The notes beneath the pieces were generated by a model. That model ran no database searches. It worked only from the letters and a program-made list of their open reading frames with translations, and had not been told where the DNA came from. A program made the position numbers and the translations under genes. From Notospermus geniculatus (taxonomy: Eukaryota; Nemertea; Pilidiophora; Heteronemertea; Lineidae), in assembly GCA_002633025.1 (NCBI GenBank), contig NMRB01000852.1, positions 1-64,000 on the forward strand: a stretch of 64,000 nucleotides of DNA, in the 5' to 3' direction. Below are positions 37,060-48,210 of this stretch, piece by piece; the first letter of the stretch is position 1; each line of letters begins with the position of its first letter.

Positions 37060-37893
37060 AGCTGCCGGCAAACCCGACGACAAACAGACCCAATTTTTTC
37101 AGCCAATCCCTCTGATATCCCACATTTTCTGTAATAATTTTGCAGAGATGCTCTCAGCATTCACCTGACGTCGTTGTCTAACCGGTAAATTCAAGATTCC
37201 TCCGATGCCATCCTCAATGTGTTAAAATCAGACCACAAGGCCGGACCACAATGAAACATTTACATGGTTAGTCACATCATCAGTGACAGTCCATATTAAA
37301 AATCACTATCACACTGATGGAATTATGTATTTACGTATTATTGTATTTCACTACTAACTTTAAAACCACATGAGTAATGGGTAAGGAAAAGAAGTGCCAT
37401 GTAATGTATCGAGTGTAATTTGCCCGTAATTGTTCACTCAGAGAACAGTCAGCCATGAGTCGACTGGTCTGTGGTATGTGTGTCAGCCCACTTGATGACG
37501 TCACTCACGGCCCCTGGATCAGCCTTGGAAATTAGCCACATTCTGGGGCAGACGGTTGGTGACGTCAGCAGTGCGGATGAATGGCTGCTCAGTGATTAGT
37601 CATGGGGTTACTGTAGGCGCCTGGGATCAATAAGAGAAAAAAACAAGTGGTGATTTATCACGTGATATAGCCTTCTGGAGCAGCACAGCTTCCAACGATC
37701 AACAGTATGTTCATCAGTGTTCATTTAAATTACATATACGCTATGAAACACAAATCAGCCGTTCGCTGTAGTATAGGTACCACTGATTCATAAACTGAGT
37801 ATGGCGGCCGAGTGTTTCTGACTTATTCGCACTAAAACGCCTACGAACTTTGAATGACTGCAATATCAGAATCAATAGGAATCACTGTTACAG
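37060..37893. repeat. 834-bp tandem duplication, copy 2
   Basis: This is a direct repeat of 36225-37058 with no length change. It continues into unique sequence (CCGAGCTGAAC) at the right end, while the first copy has unique sequence on its left. Confidence 0.97.
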
Positions 37894-38135
37894 CCGAGCT
37901 GAACAAGGAGGGCTACGGATTGGACAGCTGCACTATGAAATGCTTGCTTAGACCTACTGGCTGATGCCTCACATTGAAGGGTTAGCAGCCTTTGACCAAA
38001 CCAACCCTGCCATACGAACCCTGTCCGCATACACCTCTTCCTAAACCCTCGTTGACCAACATCTCGTGTATTTATGGTAGGCCTACATTTATAACGTTCC
38101 CCTTATTCGGGGGCATTTTTTGTCCGGCAACTTAC

Positions 38136-38271
38136 CAGAGAATGTTCCCGAGAATACGCCTTGGCCATGATGGTACATGCTTTCTATAATAGCCCCAGGG
38201 GACCTTGTGTTTGATGGTACACTTGTACATGCTTGGCTTTGGCAAGGTGCTGCTGCTGTGCTATTTACAAT
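38136..38271 (-). CDS. MIDN: midnolin, exon with first part of Catch-2
   Basis: The acceptor ttctcattccag precedes ATTGTAAATAG and the donor is TTCTCTG|gtaagt. The exon is 136 bp (45 codons + 1), phase 0 at the start. It reads IVNSTAAAPCQSQ, a Ser/Thr linker, then SPGAIIESMYHHGQGVFSG and TFSG. Vertebrate midnolin has a near-identical block (PGAVIES followed by GVFSGTFSGTL), which opens the second half of the Catch domain. The last base plus the first two of the exon at 31650 form the Gly codon of FSG-TL, so the conserved motif is interrupted by the intron. The sequence KLPDKK that follows in the open frame is intron. Confidence 0.93.
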
Positions 38272-40289
38272 CTGGAATGAGAAAAACAGGTCCACTCTTA
38301 AATAAGCTGTATTTGACGAGAAGATTTCATTTTCTTTGCGTTCTGTTTGTTCTAAATGATTAAAATCGATTATGTTCACATGGTTTTCTATGACCAACAT
38401 TCCTTTGTCACGCTATCCACCATAATGCTCCACACACATAATGAGTTAAAATAGCAAGAAACATGTAAAAAGAAGCTCAACGAAAAACTCCTGAATGAAA
38501 CAAAATGCCAAATGTGAATAAAACTAACGCTCCTATACAACAAGCACGTCATCATAAAAGCATTTGAATGGTGATCTCCCTGAAGGCATTCCAATTACCA
38601 GATTGCGAACGAAAACGAAATACCATGATGTCACACTCCAAAAGCATTTCAGATAAACCTGCGATATGATAGGCAAATTGATAAACTTTTTTTCTTCTTG
38701 TACTATTAAAAGCAGAAAACCATTTTTACCAGTTCGTACGTATCAGAATTCAGAGAGAGGGAAACGTAAACAAGCATCTTTATTCCGTTGATGTAGTTGT
38801 TATGACTGGAGTGGAAAAATGCTATCATCCACTGTAAGTTGGATACTCGGATCTTGTTGGTGACACCAACTTCATCAAAGAATGGTTCTACCACTCTCGC
38901 TGGCCAGTATTTTCAAAAGGCCAATACATGAATATAATTCTAACATTTACTGGTCATTCCTTTCCTTCGATTATTTCTAACCAACACTTTTATTTCTGCT
39001 TGACTTTCAGATTTGCCAACTCTTATCAGACGACACTACTTCTTGTAATCACATTGGGAGTGGAATCAATTCAGACAAGTTGGTGCTGAAAAAATGGGAC
39101 TAAGACTTTTTTGAGATTAAAGTTAGTGATGTGAAGGTGTCATGTCTAAAAAGAAACCAATTGGCAACTCTGTGTGGGAGTTATTTCCGCGAGTGAGGGA
39201 ATTTTACATGGCACTCTGTCCTCGTCGACACCTTTTTTACGGCTATTGTCTGCGACGCAGTTCCCGCGGTATGTTTTCAGGCGACGCGTTTAGCATTTGT
39301 GACGATTGTTACGGAATCTTGTAGGAAGTGTGAGGGATGGTATCGGCTGATTCTTGTATCTTAGGAGTGAGCTGTAACGTCTGCTCAAGGGTGGGGTTCG
39401 GAAGGGTGACCGTCCTCTCACAAAAATCATCTTGGTGGTGTGGTTTTTCTTGCTGTCAGATGCCGACGTGGTAGGGTCAGGCGTTAACTCATGACCTTCC
39501 CATCAATTTAATAAATTCATTGTTCTTTTGTTCAATCCTTCCCATGCAGATGGATTATTTTTTTGTTGGCCTGGGCAAGATGAGGTGGATGATAATTGCA
39601 GCCTCCTGGCTGGACCACTGCCTCAGAAAACACCCAGACGTGCGAGATGTTGGGAGTGCGAAACTTTTGTACTGATGGTTCCGAAACACGACATTCCGCC
39701 AATTTGGTTCGAGGGTTTCACTGCCAACGGAACGACCGATGTTTCCATCCCCCTCAAATCTTTGAAGCCCTGCGACCCTCCGATGAGTTCCTTTGGTAAC
39801 ATCCAATATGTATCTCCATACAAAGCCGATTTTCCTGGCTGTGTCCACCTACACATTGGATACTGACACCCAAGTCTAGATCAGAAATATGATTCACCAA
39901 CAGGGATAATCCCAAACGGCGAGAGCAAATTATAGAAGTTTTCCCCACCGCCCACTAAGAGAGGATATTCCTGTTGCTGACTGTATTCAGATACCAAAAA
40001 TAATCAGAGAAACCATTGGTTGTATTCCCACACGTTTTCATTCAATGCTTTTATGACTTGTACCTTCTGGGGCTTATCGATTTATTCCGTCATCATCATC
40101 ATCATGGGAACGCCTGCTTCATTTCCTATAGGCCCTAGCTCTGCCTAAGTTTCATATGACATCTAGTCGCCTCTTCACTCTCTAAACTCTTGAATGGTTC
40201 ATGTGAGGAGGACCTGTTCAGAGTCTCTTAGCTTCCTTGAAAAGGGACGCTGCATAGTTACACTTATTTGTCTCTCATTTAGCAGGTGA

Positions 40290-40376
40290 CACAATTGTCA
40301 TATTGTAATTGTATATACCCCTCGAGGGTTTTCTGATTCAATAAAAGAATTTGAATTTGAATTTGAATTTGTCAAA
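40290..40376 (+). mobile_element. 3' end of a non-LTR retrotransposon
   Basis: The sequence ends CTCGAGGGTTTTCTGATTCA, then AATAAAAGAA and several TTTGAA units. A T/A-rich 3' UTR finishing in a short (TTGAA)n-type tail is typical of CR1/Jockey-like LINE ends. No reverse transcriptase frame remains, and the left limit (possibly about 40.02 kb) is uncertain. Confidence 0.55.
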
Positions 40377-41001
40377 ATGGCTACATTCAGCAGTCATCCT
40401 TTGGCGTAAATCCACAAGGCACTAACTGGAGCAATGCCGACTCGTAAGCATCAAGTTGTATTAAACGAACTGTACCATCACCAGCACCTTTAAGGTCCAC
40501 GATGCCAGCTGTTAATGAGGGACGCCCCCGGAACCTTCGGATATTGACACCGTCACCAATCATGAAACCCACTCACGATCACCCCTAAAGAATGCCCGAG
40601 TACCTGTCATCATGAAACCATTCGTCTTTTTGTCCAAATCCGATGCAATCCATCTATTTCTGCCTTCAAGGAAATGCACAACAAAACGCCAGACAGAAAA
40701 TCAATAAACTACTTTTGTGCGTGGGAGTTAACTGGATGCATCTGATCGCAAAACCGTAGATAACCTTCATACTTAGACTCAATCAGTTGTGCCGTTGGCG
40801 ATCAATAGACGAAATCCTGTTAGCAGTTGAGATGGAGAGATGAGAAGTGGACCTCAGTAACAAGAGATCTGAAGAATGGTACACAGCATTATCTGCTGGT
40901 GAACGACAGCACGGGATGTCTCTATACTGTCGGCGAAGGAAGACGGACGGAAGAATGGGAGTGGAAAACCAAGGAATGGTGATTGTCCTTCTTCTAGAAG
41001 T

Positions 41002-41075
41002 CCTTGACGCAGTGCAACACGGACGAAACGTCCAAAAAAGCTACAGCCCCTAGGAGCGCCTCCCAGAAGCGTTGG
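41002..41075. repeat. fragment related to MITE family C
   Basis: GTCCTTGACGCAGTGCAACA followed by CGGACGAAACGTC matches the right half of the element at 59604-59794. It is embedded between two direct copies of a roughly 50-bp sequence (about 40958-41005 and 41069-41115) that share GGAAAACCAA and TTGTCCT. Confidence 0.6.
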
Positions 41076-43229
41076 AAAACCAAAGACTGGTAGTTGTCCT
41101 CCTCCTAGCAGAGGTGTCCAACAAGGTACGATCTGCTGCACTCTACCTCGTGATGGCTAAATTTTCACGACCACCTTGTCACTACCAGCCAGCACTGTTT
41201 ATTGACGAGATAAAAACTCCCCTATCTTCACAGAGAGGTTCTACCAAGTCCTTATGATCGAAACGATCGGAAAAAAACGGCGCAATTTGATGGAGTTATT
41301 ACCGATGAACCGTCCCTGCCCACGCGCCATCCCTTTACGTACCGATTGGCCTCTACGGCAATTCCCTCGTCAACAGACTGCTCGAGTTTGATATTGTTTT
41401 GATTCTCCTGCCTTGTCGGTGTAGCGATCTGCGTGCGTTGGCTAGGCGTGGGCGGCATAGCCATACATCTCACGGAGACTGTCTCTCAGCCAGTGTTGGC
41501 GGAACAGCTAGTGGGATTAAAGATATTGCTTTATTCAAATAACGGAGAGGATGAGCAAAAAGGCTTCTTTTAATTGAGTTTTAGATGTTGCGTCAAATCA
41601 CTCATGTACCCGACAGATAGGAAAAAAGCTCAGACGGCGTCCTTCGTTGAAACAGCCAAAGTGAGGCGAATTTTTCTGCCCTGACTCCAAGGGCTATAGC
41701 TTATTCAGTTGATAACACTTGTCTCCAGAGAAGACCTTTGCATTCCTCCTCATGTGAAGCTGCGCCCTTCTGGTAGTGCACATCGGTGAGCGAGGGGAGA
41801 AAGTCCCATGAATGCAAGTCCGCCCGATACAATACCTGCTATTGTATGGTTACTATTCGAATGGCAATGGTCTCTATAACCATATCCTTCAACCGGATTC
41901 CGGGGGGACTAAGAGTCCTCTCACACCGGACGTATCGCAGCCTTAAACTCAACTTCTTTTCAAACTTTACAGAAATAGAATGGGACCGGCTAAAAATAAA
42001 GGTCAGCTACATGTAGAAAAAAAGGTTACTCCCTTACAAAGGAAGTCAATGCCTCGGAAAGGATAGAACAGCTTGCAAAGAGGAGTTTCCGCTCTCAAAT
42101 GATTCTTGTTGCTAAAAATTGATTTGCCATCAGGTCAATGTCAATTTGAATGTCACATTGACCTATTCCCACCATTGTGTGACGCTTTTTATGACACGTA
42201 AAAACACTGTCGTCTGCTGTTCATCTCTCATCCTAATCCCATCATAATCGGAGAGCAGACAATGACGCCACATCACGCAACAATGGTCCAGCGACGGCAC
42301 ACATACTGCGTGCGTAATTCCCTCCTTTTCAAATTTTAGACAACAGATTTTCAACCTGCTCCGACCCCTGTCCCTGAGTAGGTGTCATAATCTCACACAG
42401 CCTCCGCCCGAGGCACAAACTGATGATACAAGTGATGCAACTTGATCACAATGACGCAAAGATTGGGCAACTCCTGGGCCATTCCCTCGAGCAAAGATGG
42501 CCATTTCTTAATTAAACGCTCCTTAATCTCATTCCTGATCTAACTAGATGTAAGGAATGTTTTGTCCGGGATGATCCAGCCTCTGTCCTCGGGCAGTTTA
42601 AGCACCGTCGGCTAGAGACTGTTCAAGGCTGATAAGTCAGTCATCAATGCCGATCATCTCGGCAAAGCTCTGGAAATCAATTAGCAAGCTGCTCACGCGC
42701 TGAACCCCTTTCACCATTGTTGCGGAGAAAATTAAACAATAATTAATTGTACAAGCATTAGGTGTGCAGTATGGAGGCTATCCTGCCTGATTGTTCTCCT
42801 GCCAATTAACGCCGGATTAGCACAATCTTCCGACAGATGCAGTTGACCCATGTCATGTGATGGATGAAGGACGACACCCCACACCATTACTGTTGATTAC
42901 ACCATCGTACAAAGGGGACAGGGTTTACGGGGGATAGTGAAAGCCATGATTACTCTGGGTTATTGGCGGCTTTGGCGCGTGGGTTGCGTAGCAAATCAGT
43001 GGACCACTAATGAGGGACAATTATGCTCGAGGAGATGGGGGTTAATGAGATCGTAGGTCATGACGGGTTTATTGGGTTGCTACTGACGTTCTCAGAATTA
43101 AGACGGCTAATATTCACTGATACGATATTAAAGACTACCGTTCAACCATTTCTGTCAAAATGTCACGATACATCAACTTGCTCTTTACCTGTTTTGGACA
43201 AAAAGATGCTAAGAAGGGATATAAATGCC

Positions 43230-43527
43230 TTCTGTTGGTAGCCTAGTGGTTATCACGTCCGCTAAGCAAGCAGCAGAGATCCATGGTTCGAATCCAGCAT
43301 TTGTCAAATCGTCCCTGGCTCTTCACATCCGCCGCATGGGACGGTTAGCCGTGCTGCCGTGCACCTTTGCAAGGGCAAGTAAACGACCCCGTCGAAGTGA
43401 GCATGGGGTCTTGAGATGGCCTTCTCCGTACCTACCAGGGCCAATAATGCTCTGAAGGAAAAGTATAATACAAATACTCGAGCCAACCACGGCTCATGAC
43501 GCAGAAGATGATGATGATAATGAACAC
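43230..43527 (+). mobile_element. tRNA-derived SINE, family 2, copy 2
   Basis: The head has GTAGCCTAGTGGTTATCACG and B-box GGTTCGAATCC. The body includes TTTGCAAGGGCAAG and CCAACCACGGCTCATGACG, and it ends in an ATGATGATGATAATGAA tail. Identical sequence occurs in the duplicate, so insertion came before the 8.5-kb duplication. Confidence 0.85.
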
Positions 43528-43824
43528 AAGTTTCTTTTCATCTTGTGTCATATTATATTAGGGAAGACATGTATCATCATATTGAATATGAAAGTAAGAT
43601 GTCACGTGGTGTTTATCGTCTTCCTAGTACATTAACACGTCTTATCTGCGCATTTAGACTTTTGATGTAGGAATGTTGCCAAAAAAAGATTACAACAACG
43701 CCAAACGATGCCAGGACATGCCTCGACATTTATGGAATGGCAAGTGTCCATTTCGGAATGTTGTCCTTACTGAACGAGGCCCAAGCCTTAGACCACTAAC
43801 CCGGTCTCCTCGAAACTTCTTCCA

Positions 43825-44020
43825 AATGAAGAACCCGCAAAACTGGCGCTACTGGGAGTCGCTGTGAGCGGTTGTACCTTTTTACGTCTCGTCCCTGTTG
43901 CACTGCGTCAAGAACGTCGTGACGCGACGTCATGACGTTGCTTTGCTCTGTTTTTGACGTCTTTGGTAACCACTCACAGCGCCGCCCTGTCGGGATAAAA
44001 AGTTATGCAGGTTCCTCATT
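43825..44020. mobile_element. MITE family C, copy 1 (196 bp)
   Basis: The ends are inverted (AATGAAGAACCCGC at the left, GCAGGTTCCTCATT at the right), followed inside by CTGTGAGCGGTTGTACC and its imperfect mirror. The centre has ACGTC-rich palindromes (GACGTCATGACGT). It has no coding capacity. Confidence 0.85.
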
Positions 44021-44616
44021 GGCCCAATCTGAATCATGAAAAGTCTGACCAGGACCGAGTAGTGTACATTCACATTCCTCCGGCAATTGAGATCATAAAA
44101 GGGTAAAATGATAGTTGCCAAGTTCAAAACATAGAATTTGGAGGGCCCCTCAACATGGGCAACTCCTCAACCACCGTTTTCTATTCACATATTGACATAA
44201 TAGATCTACTTCAGGAACATTTATCTCGTTCATCGTGGATTTATTTGAAGAACAAAACAAAACAATCCTCACCAAGTTGAACAAGTTCAGCACTCGTGAG
44301 AGAGTGAGAGCATTTTTCGATGAAGAATGGGCCACGTTTCTACCTGGATGAGATTCGAGTGTGGGCGGGGAACAGATTGCACATGGAGACTGATGAGGCA
44401 GGGCGCACGCTTCATTACCTTGGCATATTTCATCCTAACAATTAACACTGCAACTCGATGCTGGAGAATTTAAAGGGGTTATGAGCTTGGGGAGAGACTC
44501 GAGGAAACAACCACCTCTAATGCACTGAGATATGTGCGAGAAGCAAGATGGACACAGACGTCACTCTCTTGATTTTCGTATACCACACCAGGAAGAATGA
44601 GAGGGACAAGGCTGCC

Positions 44617-44636
44617 GTGCCACCAGATGGCAGCAC
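44617..44636 (+). promoter_or_regulatory. CTCF-like site
   Basis: GTGCCACCAGATGGCAGCAC contains CCACCAGATGGCAGC, which fits the CCASYAGRKGGCRS core bound by CTCF in bilaterians. The duplicate at 53308-53324 keeps the core. Binding in this species is inference. Confidence 0.5.
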
Positions 44637-46515
44637 ATCACAACTCTGATGAAAGCTCCACCTGTGCTGGTCATGGCTGGCTGACAACCTTTTCCACACA
44701 CCAACCATCGCTCTTTCCCGTTTTTTTCCTGCAAGTACCCTTCAACACCCACAAAAGAGCCTACGTGCTGACAAGGAACTTGAACTTGAACCACAGAACA
44801 TAACCTGAAGACAGAATGTGGGCCTATTAACAATGAAATATGGCGTTTTTTCAGTCTGGTTAGAATATCAGACAGATTATTAGTTAAACCTACAAACTGC
44901 TCTTTTCTTGTCAGACGGTCATGGATGGTAGGTTACCTTACATGAAAAGTATCTTTGAAGGTTGAAGGCAGAGCTAGGATTACCAGATTAGCCAGAACCA
45001 AACAGATCTATAGCAATAATAGTTTGCTTTGGTGTTAGTGAGGGAGGATGGCTAGCTTATGAATTTTTAGATATTTTCAGAGAATGGCTTGCTTTGGTCT
45101 TCACTTTTAATAGGCTATAGATGGGTAATCTGCAAAGTTAACTGATTGACAAAAGGAGATTCTGGTCCACCACGCCGGTCAGAGATAGGTCTCCGGTCTG
45201 GAGCAGCCAGTTCTGAAATGTCACCAGATGAAAACAAAAATGTCAGGAGACTAAAGTAAAGGTGAGGTTCAATAATCTCCCTTTGGGCAAGTAAGGAATT
45301 GTTCCTCAGGCAGAGATGGTGTTAGACCGTATCCTAGCACGTCTCTTCAACCATAAAACGCCATTTTTAAAGGTTATCTCACAGACATTCTAGAGTACGA
45401 TCAATCAAGATGTCCCCGCGCCCACGATCGACTCCAAGTGGCAGTATTTTATCAAAGATCTATATGTCATCAATATGTTCTCAGTGTTATTGAGTGGCCT
45501 ATCACTGTGTGGCTCCAGGATATGCCAACGACTGGTTTAACTCTTTGGGGTCGAGACGATGAGGAGAACTCCTGAGAGAATTCCCATCTCAAACGACAAA
45601 ACTTCCCTTTGCAGAGACGCATGCCATTGGCGGTTTCACAGAGCAAAACTGTGGCGTTCTTTCCATACAAGTCAGTCTTCTCAGTGTGTTGGCGGATTTC
45701 AACAACTACAATTCATAAAATGCCCTCTTTCATTGTATGTAGATTAAATCCCGTGAATTGACATGGTACCACATGACCTGATCCACCCCCGCACGTAGGC
45801 AATCCATACGTTGATATGGCCATACACAGGATTGTCGGACTCGTCACGAATGTTGTGCATGTACATCCTTGTTTGTTTTGACCATCCTGTTCTGTGTGTT
45901 CTGTCTTGCCCATTTTCCTATTTGACGTTGTTTACGATGTTGCAAACGATTTTCTATGAATGGATCGAGTCTCTGTGAGGTACTTCGTTGTGCCTCAGCC
46001 TTCTGGCAAGGCGAGCAAAGCGACTTGCCCACGGTCACTAATGATATGATCTATTATTGTTTGCACAAATGTAGGTGGGTGACTTCTGTAGTAGCTTGCC
46101 TGAAACCAAAGTTACTTTTGTTGAAAGACATGTTTATGACTCTTGCCCCTCAAACATTCGTCATGTTCGTCGTAGGCCTACTTCTGTTCCAAGCATGCAA
46201 ATCAAGTGATTCGCCAGAGAGGTGACACGCAAAGAGGCACTCAGTGCAATGTGAACCTTGGACAACCCTTGGTATCCGTTCGAACAAGAGACCTTTGGAG
46301 CCGCTATGGAATATCAAAAATATTTACTATCTGTTGATCAACAGGATACAGTTTGATTAATAGGGCAGGAGCTGTGTGGGCTTCCAAGGTTGAACAAGAC
46401 GCTAGTCATGCCAGTATAAACCACGTCTTGGCAAGCAACGTGCATCAGCAATGAACTTATCGAACAAATCCAAAACTCAAGCAACCAAGTGACAACGAGA
46501 AGGGGAGGGGCAGAA

Positions 46516-46545
46516 GTGTGTGTGTGTGTGTGGGGGGGGGGGGGG
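46516..46545. repeat. (GT)n plus G-run microsatellite
   Basis: A run of about eight GT units followed by about 14 G. The duplicate near 55195 has only a short GT run and no G-run, so the expansion is specific to copy 1. Confidence 0.9.
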
Positions 46546-46649
46546 ACGATAGGTAAATGTTGTGGGTGGGAATACACCTGTTGTGGTCGACAGGAATGGC
46601 TGCATGGCGGTTCATGGGTAAACACTCTCCGAATTACTCTATTTGGAGC

Positions 46650-46916
46650 CAAAGAAAGAGAAAGCACAAAAATTGACACACAAAATGATGACAAACAGGA
46701 AGTCAATTTCCAGAATCTTAGCAAATTTTCGACCCCAACCGGGGTCTTCTTTAGGCTGGCACTTACAAGTCGAGCTACCAGAAGTGTAATGAGCTGGATC
46801 CCAACATTACAAGTAATATTACAAGCTCGACTTGAAAGTGCCAGCCTGAAGACGACCCCTGTTGGGGTCGAAAATTTGCTAAGATTCTGGAAATTGACTT
46901 CCTGTTTTTATCATCA
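46650..46916. mobile_element. foldback element with 84-bp arms
   Basis: Arms at 46693-46776 and 46824-46907 are inverted copies with few mismatches. The word CTCTATTTGG(A/G)GC flanks the element at 46637-46649 and 46917-46929 and looks like a 13-bp target duplication. Each arm carries a GACCCC/GGGGTC hairpin preceded by CTGAAGA or a close variant and followed by GAAAATTTGC. The left 30 bp between duplication and arm match a fragment at 22.3 kb. It has no coding capacity. Confidence 0.85.
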
Positions 46917-47757
46917 CTCTATTTGGGGCGATTCCTATGTATCACCATCTCTGAGCGACCCTGCGTAGTCCTAATACAGGAACAAGCAACCCATCCAGCA
47001 CATTTCCCATTAGCCATCGGCCTAACTTTGACGTAGAGCATCTTGTTGATCCACTCCTTTGTCACCCACACTTTCACCTTGCGTCTGGGAGACCAGCAAA
47101 CGAACTTCACCTCCACCCCCACCTTATCCCCTCAGAGCTGGATGAGAGTTTGAGAATTCTGACCCCCTGGAGGCCACCACATGAATAGACGACATTTCAA
47201 ACCAACGAAGTGTAGGCCTTAGACTAAATCAAACAGAGATGACAAGTCTATTCGCAGACATGAATTTATTGATATCATGACCGCAACTGAACTGAACCGA
47301 GCCAATTCTTGGTGTTTTCCAAATAAGGGCATTTGTAGCGATTTCATGGAGCGATTTCATGTCAGACCTGGTAAACAAGCTCAGACATTCACACATTATA
47401 AAGTCCCCCAGAAGACGTGACAGAACAGACAGGTACCGGTGTGTAGGAGTAGGGACCTGATTTGTTGATAAACAAACCGAGCTATGGCCATTTGCCCAAT
47501 TCAATGGAATCTTGCCAATGTGTTCGAAACCATGAACTCGGCCCACGTGGATGTGATAGTGTACACCACAGGGAAAAAAAATAACTACCGAAAAAGAATA
47601 AAGACTGATGATTATGTATTAAGAGATTAAGCGGTTATGGCTTAGAGGGGGATTAGAGTGGGTGGTTTTATTGTTCGGTTAAGACTTTATAATTATGCCC
47701 ACTATTACCACCAATTGAAACCACAAATTACGCTGTTGGAATAGGCCTACTGGTTCG

Positions 47758-47970
47758 TTAGTTTTTTCGAACACGTGCTCTTGAAGCTATCGGCGCTACA
47801 TACACTAGACAAGAGACCAGTAGTATTAATGAGAAGATGAATACCACTTCTTTATCAAATACCTCATAACTGAGTGAGTAAACAGAATCCGGGTGTAGAA
47901 TGTTTTGATGCAGACAAATGAATGCCAACAATGCCAGAAGCACTGAAAAGAAGAGTTGCACTTGTACCAA
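47758..47970 (-). CDS. possible small two-segment membrane protein (doubtful)
   Basis: A 70-codon minus-strand frame has two hydrophobic segments: LFFSVLLALLAFICL near the start and VVFIFSLILLVSCLVYVA near the end, with a basic tail RARVRKN. The duplicate at 56416 keeps the frame with one amino-acid change (Q to P), and the other two base changes I see are silent. It overlaps the start of a family 1 SINE region and lies in a MIDN intron on the same strand. I do not recognise it, and chance is quite possible. Confidence 0.2.
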   Translation of the reverse strand: MVQVQLFFSVLLALLAFICLHQNILHPDSVYSLSYEVFDKEVVFIFSLILLVSCLVYVAPIASRARVRKN

Positions 47971-48210
47971 GGAGCCGTTGTGGTGTAGTTGCTCGGGTCT
48001 CTGGTTAGCGGTCAGAAGATCCCAGGTTCATGCGACTCTGGCTAAATCTCTTTACCTCATTTCACTCACCCAGGTCTGAAGTGGTACCTAGCCGGCAGAG
48101 ATGGTTTATGTGAATGTCTAGTCATGTACGGTGACAAACAGGCCAGTTGGAAAATGTGAGAGGGGAAGTCTTGGAAGTCTCAGTCAGGACTTCATTAAAA
48201 TCCGAAATCC
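47966..48210 (+). mobile_element. tRNA-derived SINE, family 1, copy in duplication copy 1
   Basis: The head AAGGAGCCGTTGTGGTGTAG leads to TCTCTGGTTAGCGGTCAGAAG. The B-box is damaged here (GGTTCATGCGACT) but is intact as AGTTCGATCC in the duplicate at 56.69 kb. The 3' limit is approximate. Confidence 0.7.

Larger units (their letters stand above)
31651..38135 (-). other. MIDN: MIDN intron of 6.5 kb with repeats
   Basis: This intron contains the tRNA-like sequence at 31.75 kb, a SINE at 33.4-33.6 kb, a family A MITE at 34.06 kb, a second SINE at 34.55 kb, and the 834-bp tandem duplication at 36.2-37.9 kb. A YY1-like AAGATGGCGAC lies at 32225-32235. At 32.83-33.26 kb frames stay open on both strands (143 codons plus, 63 minus), without recognisable domains. 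Confidence 0.85.

Noticed and set aside
39528-39948. Five overlapping open frames on both strands
   Set aside because: An absence of stops in many frames at once is usually chance; no motif or splice support.
46338-46968. Frames of 128 and 159 codons around the GT/G-run
   Set aside because: They depend on the microsatellite and the palindromic element, and are broken in the duplicate copy.
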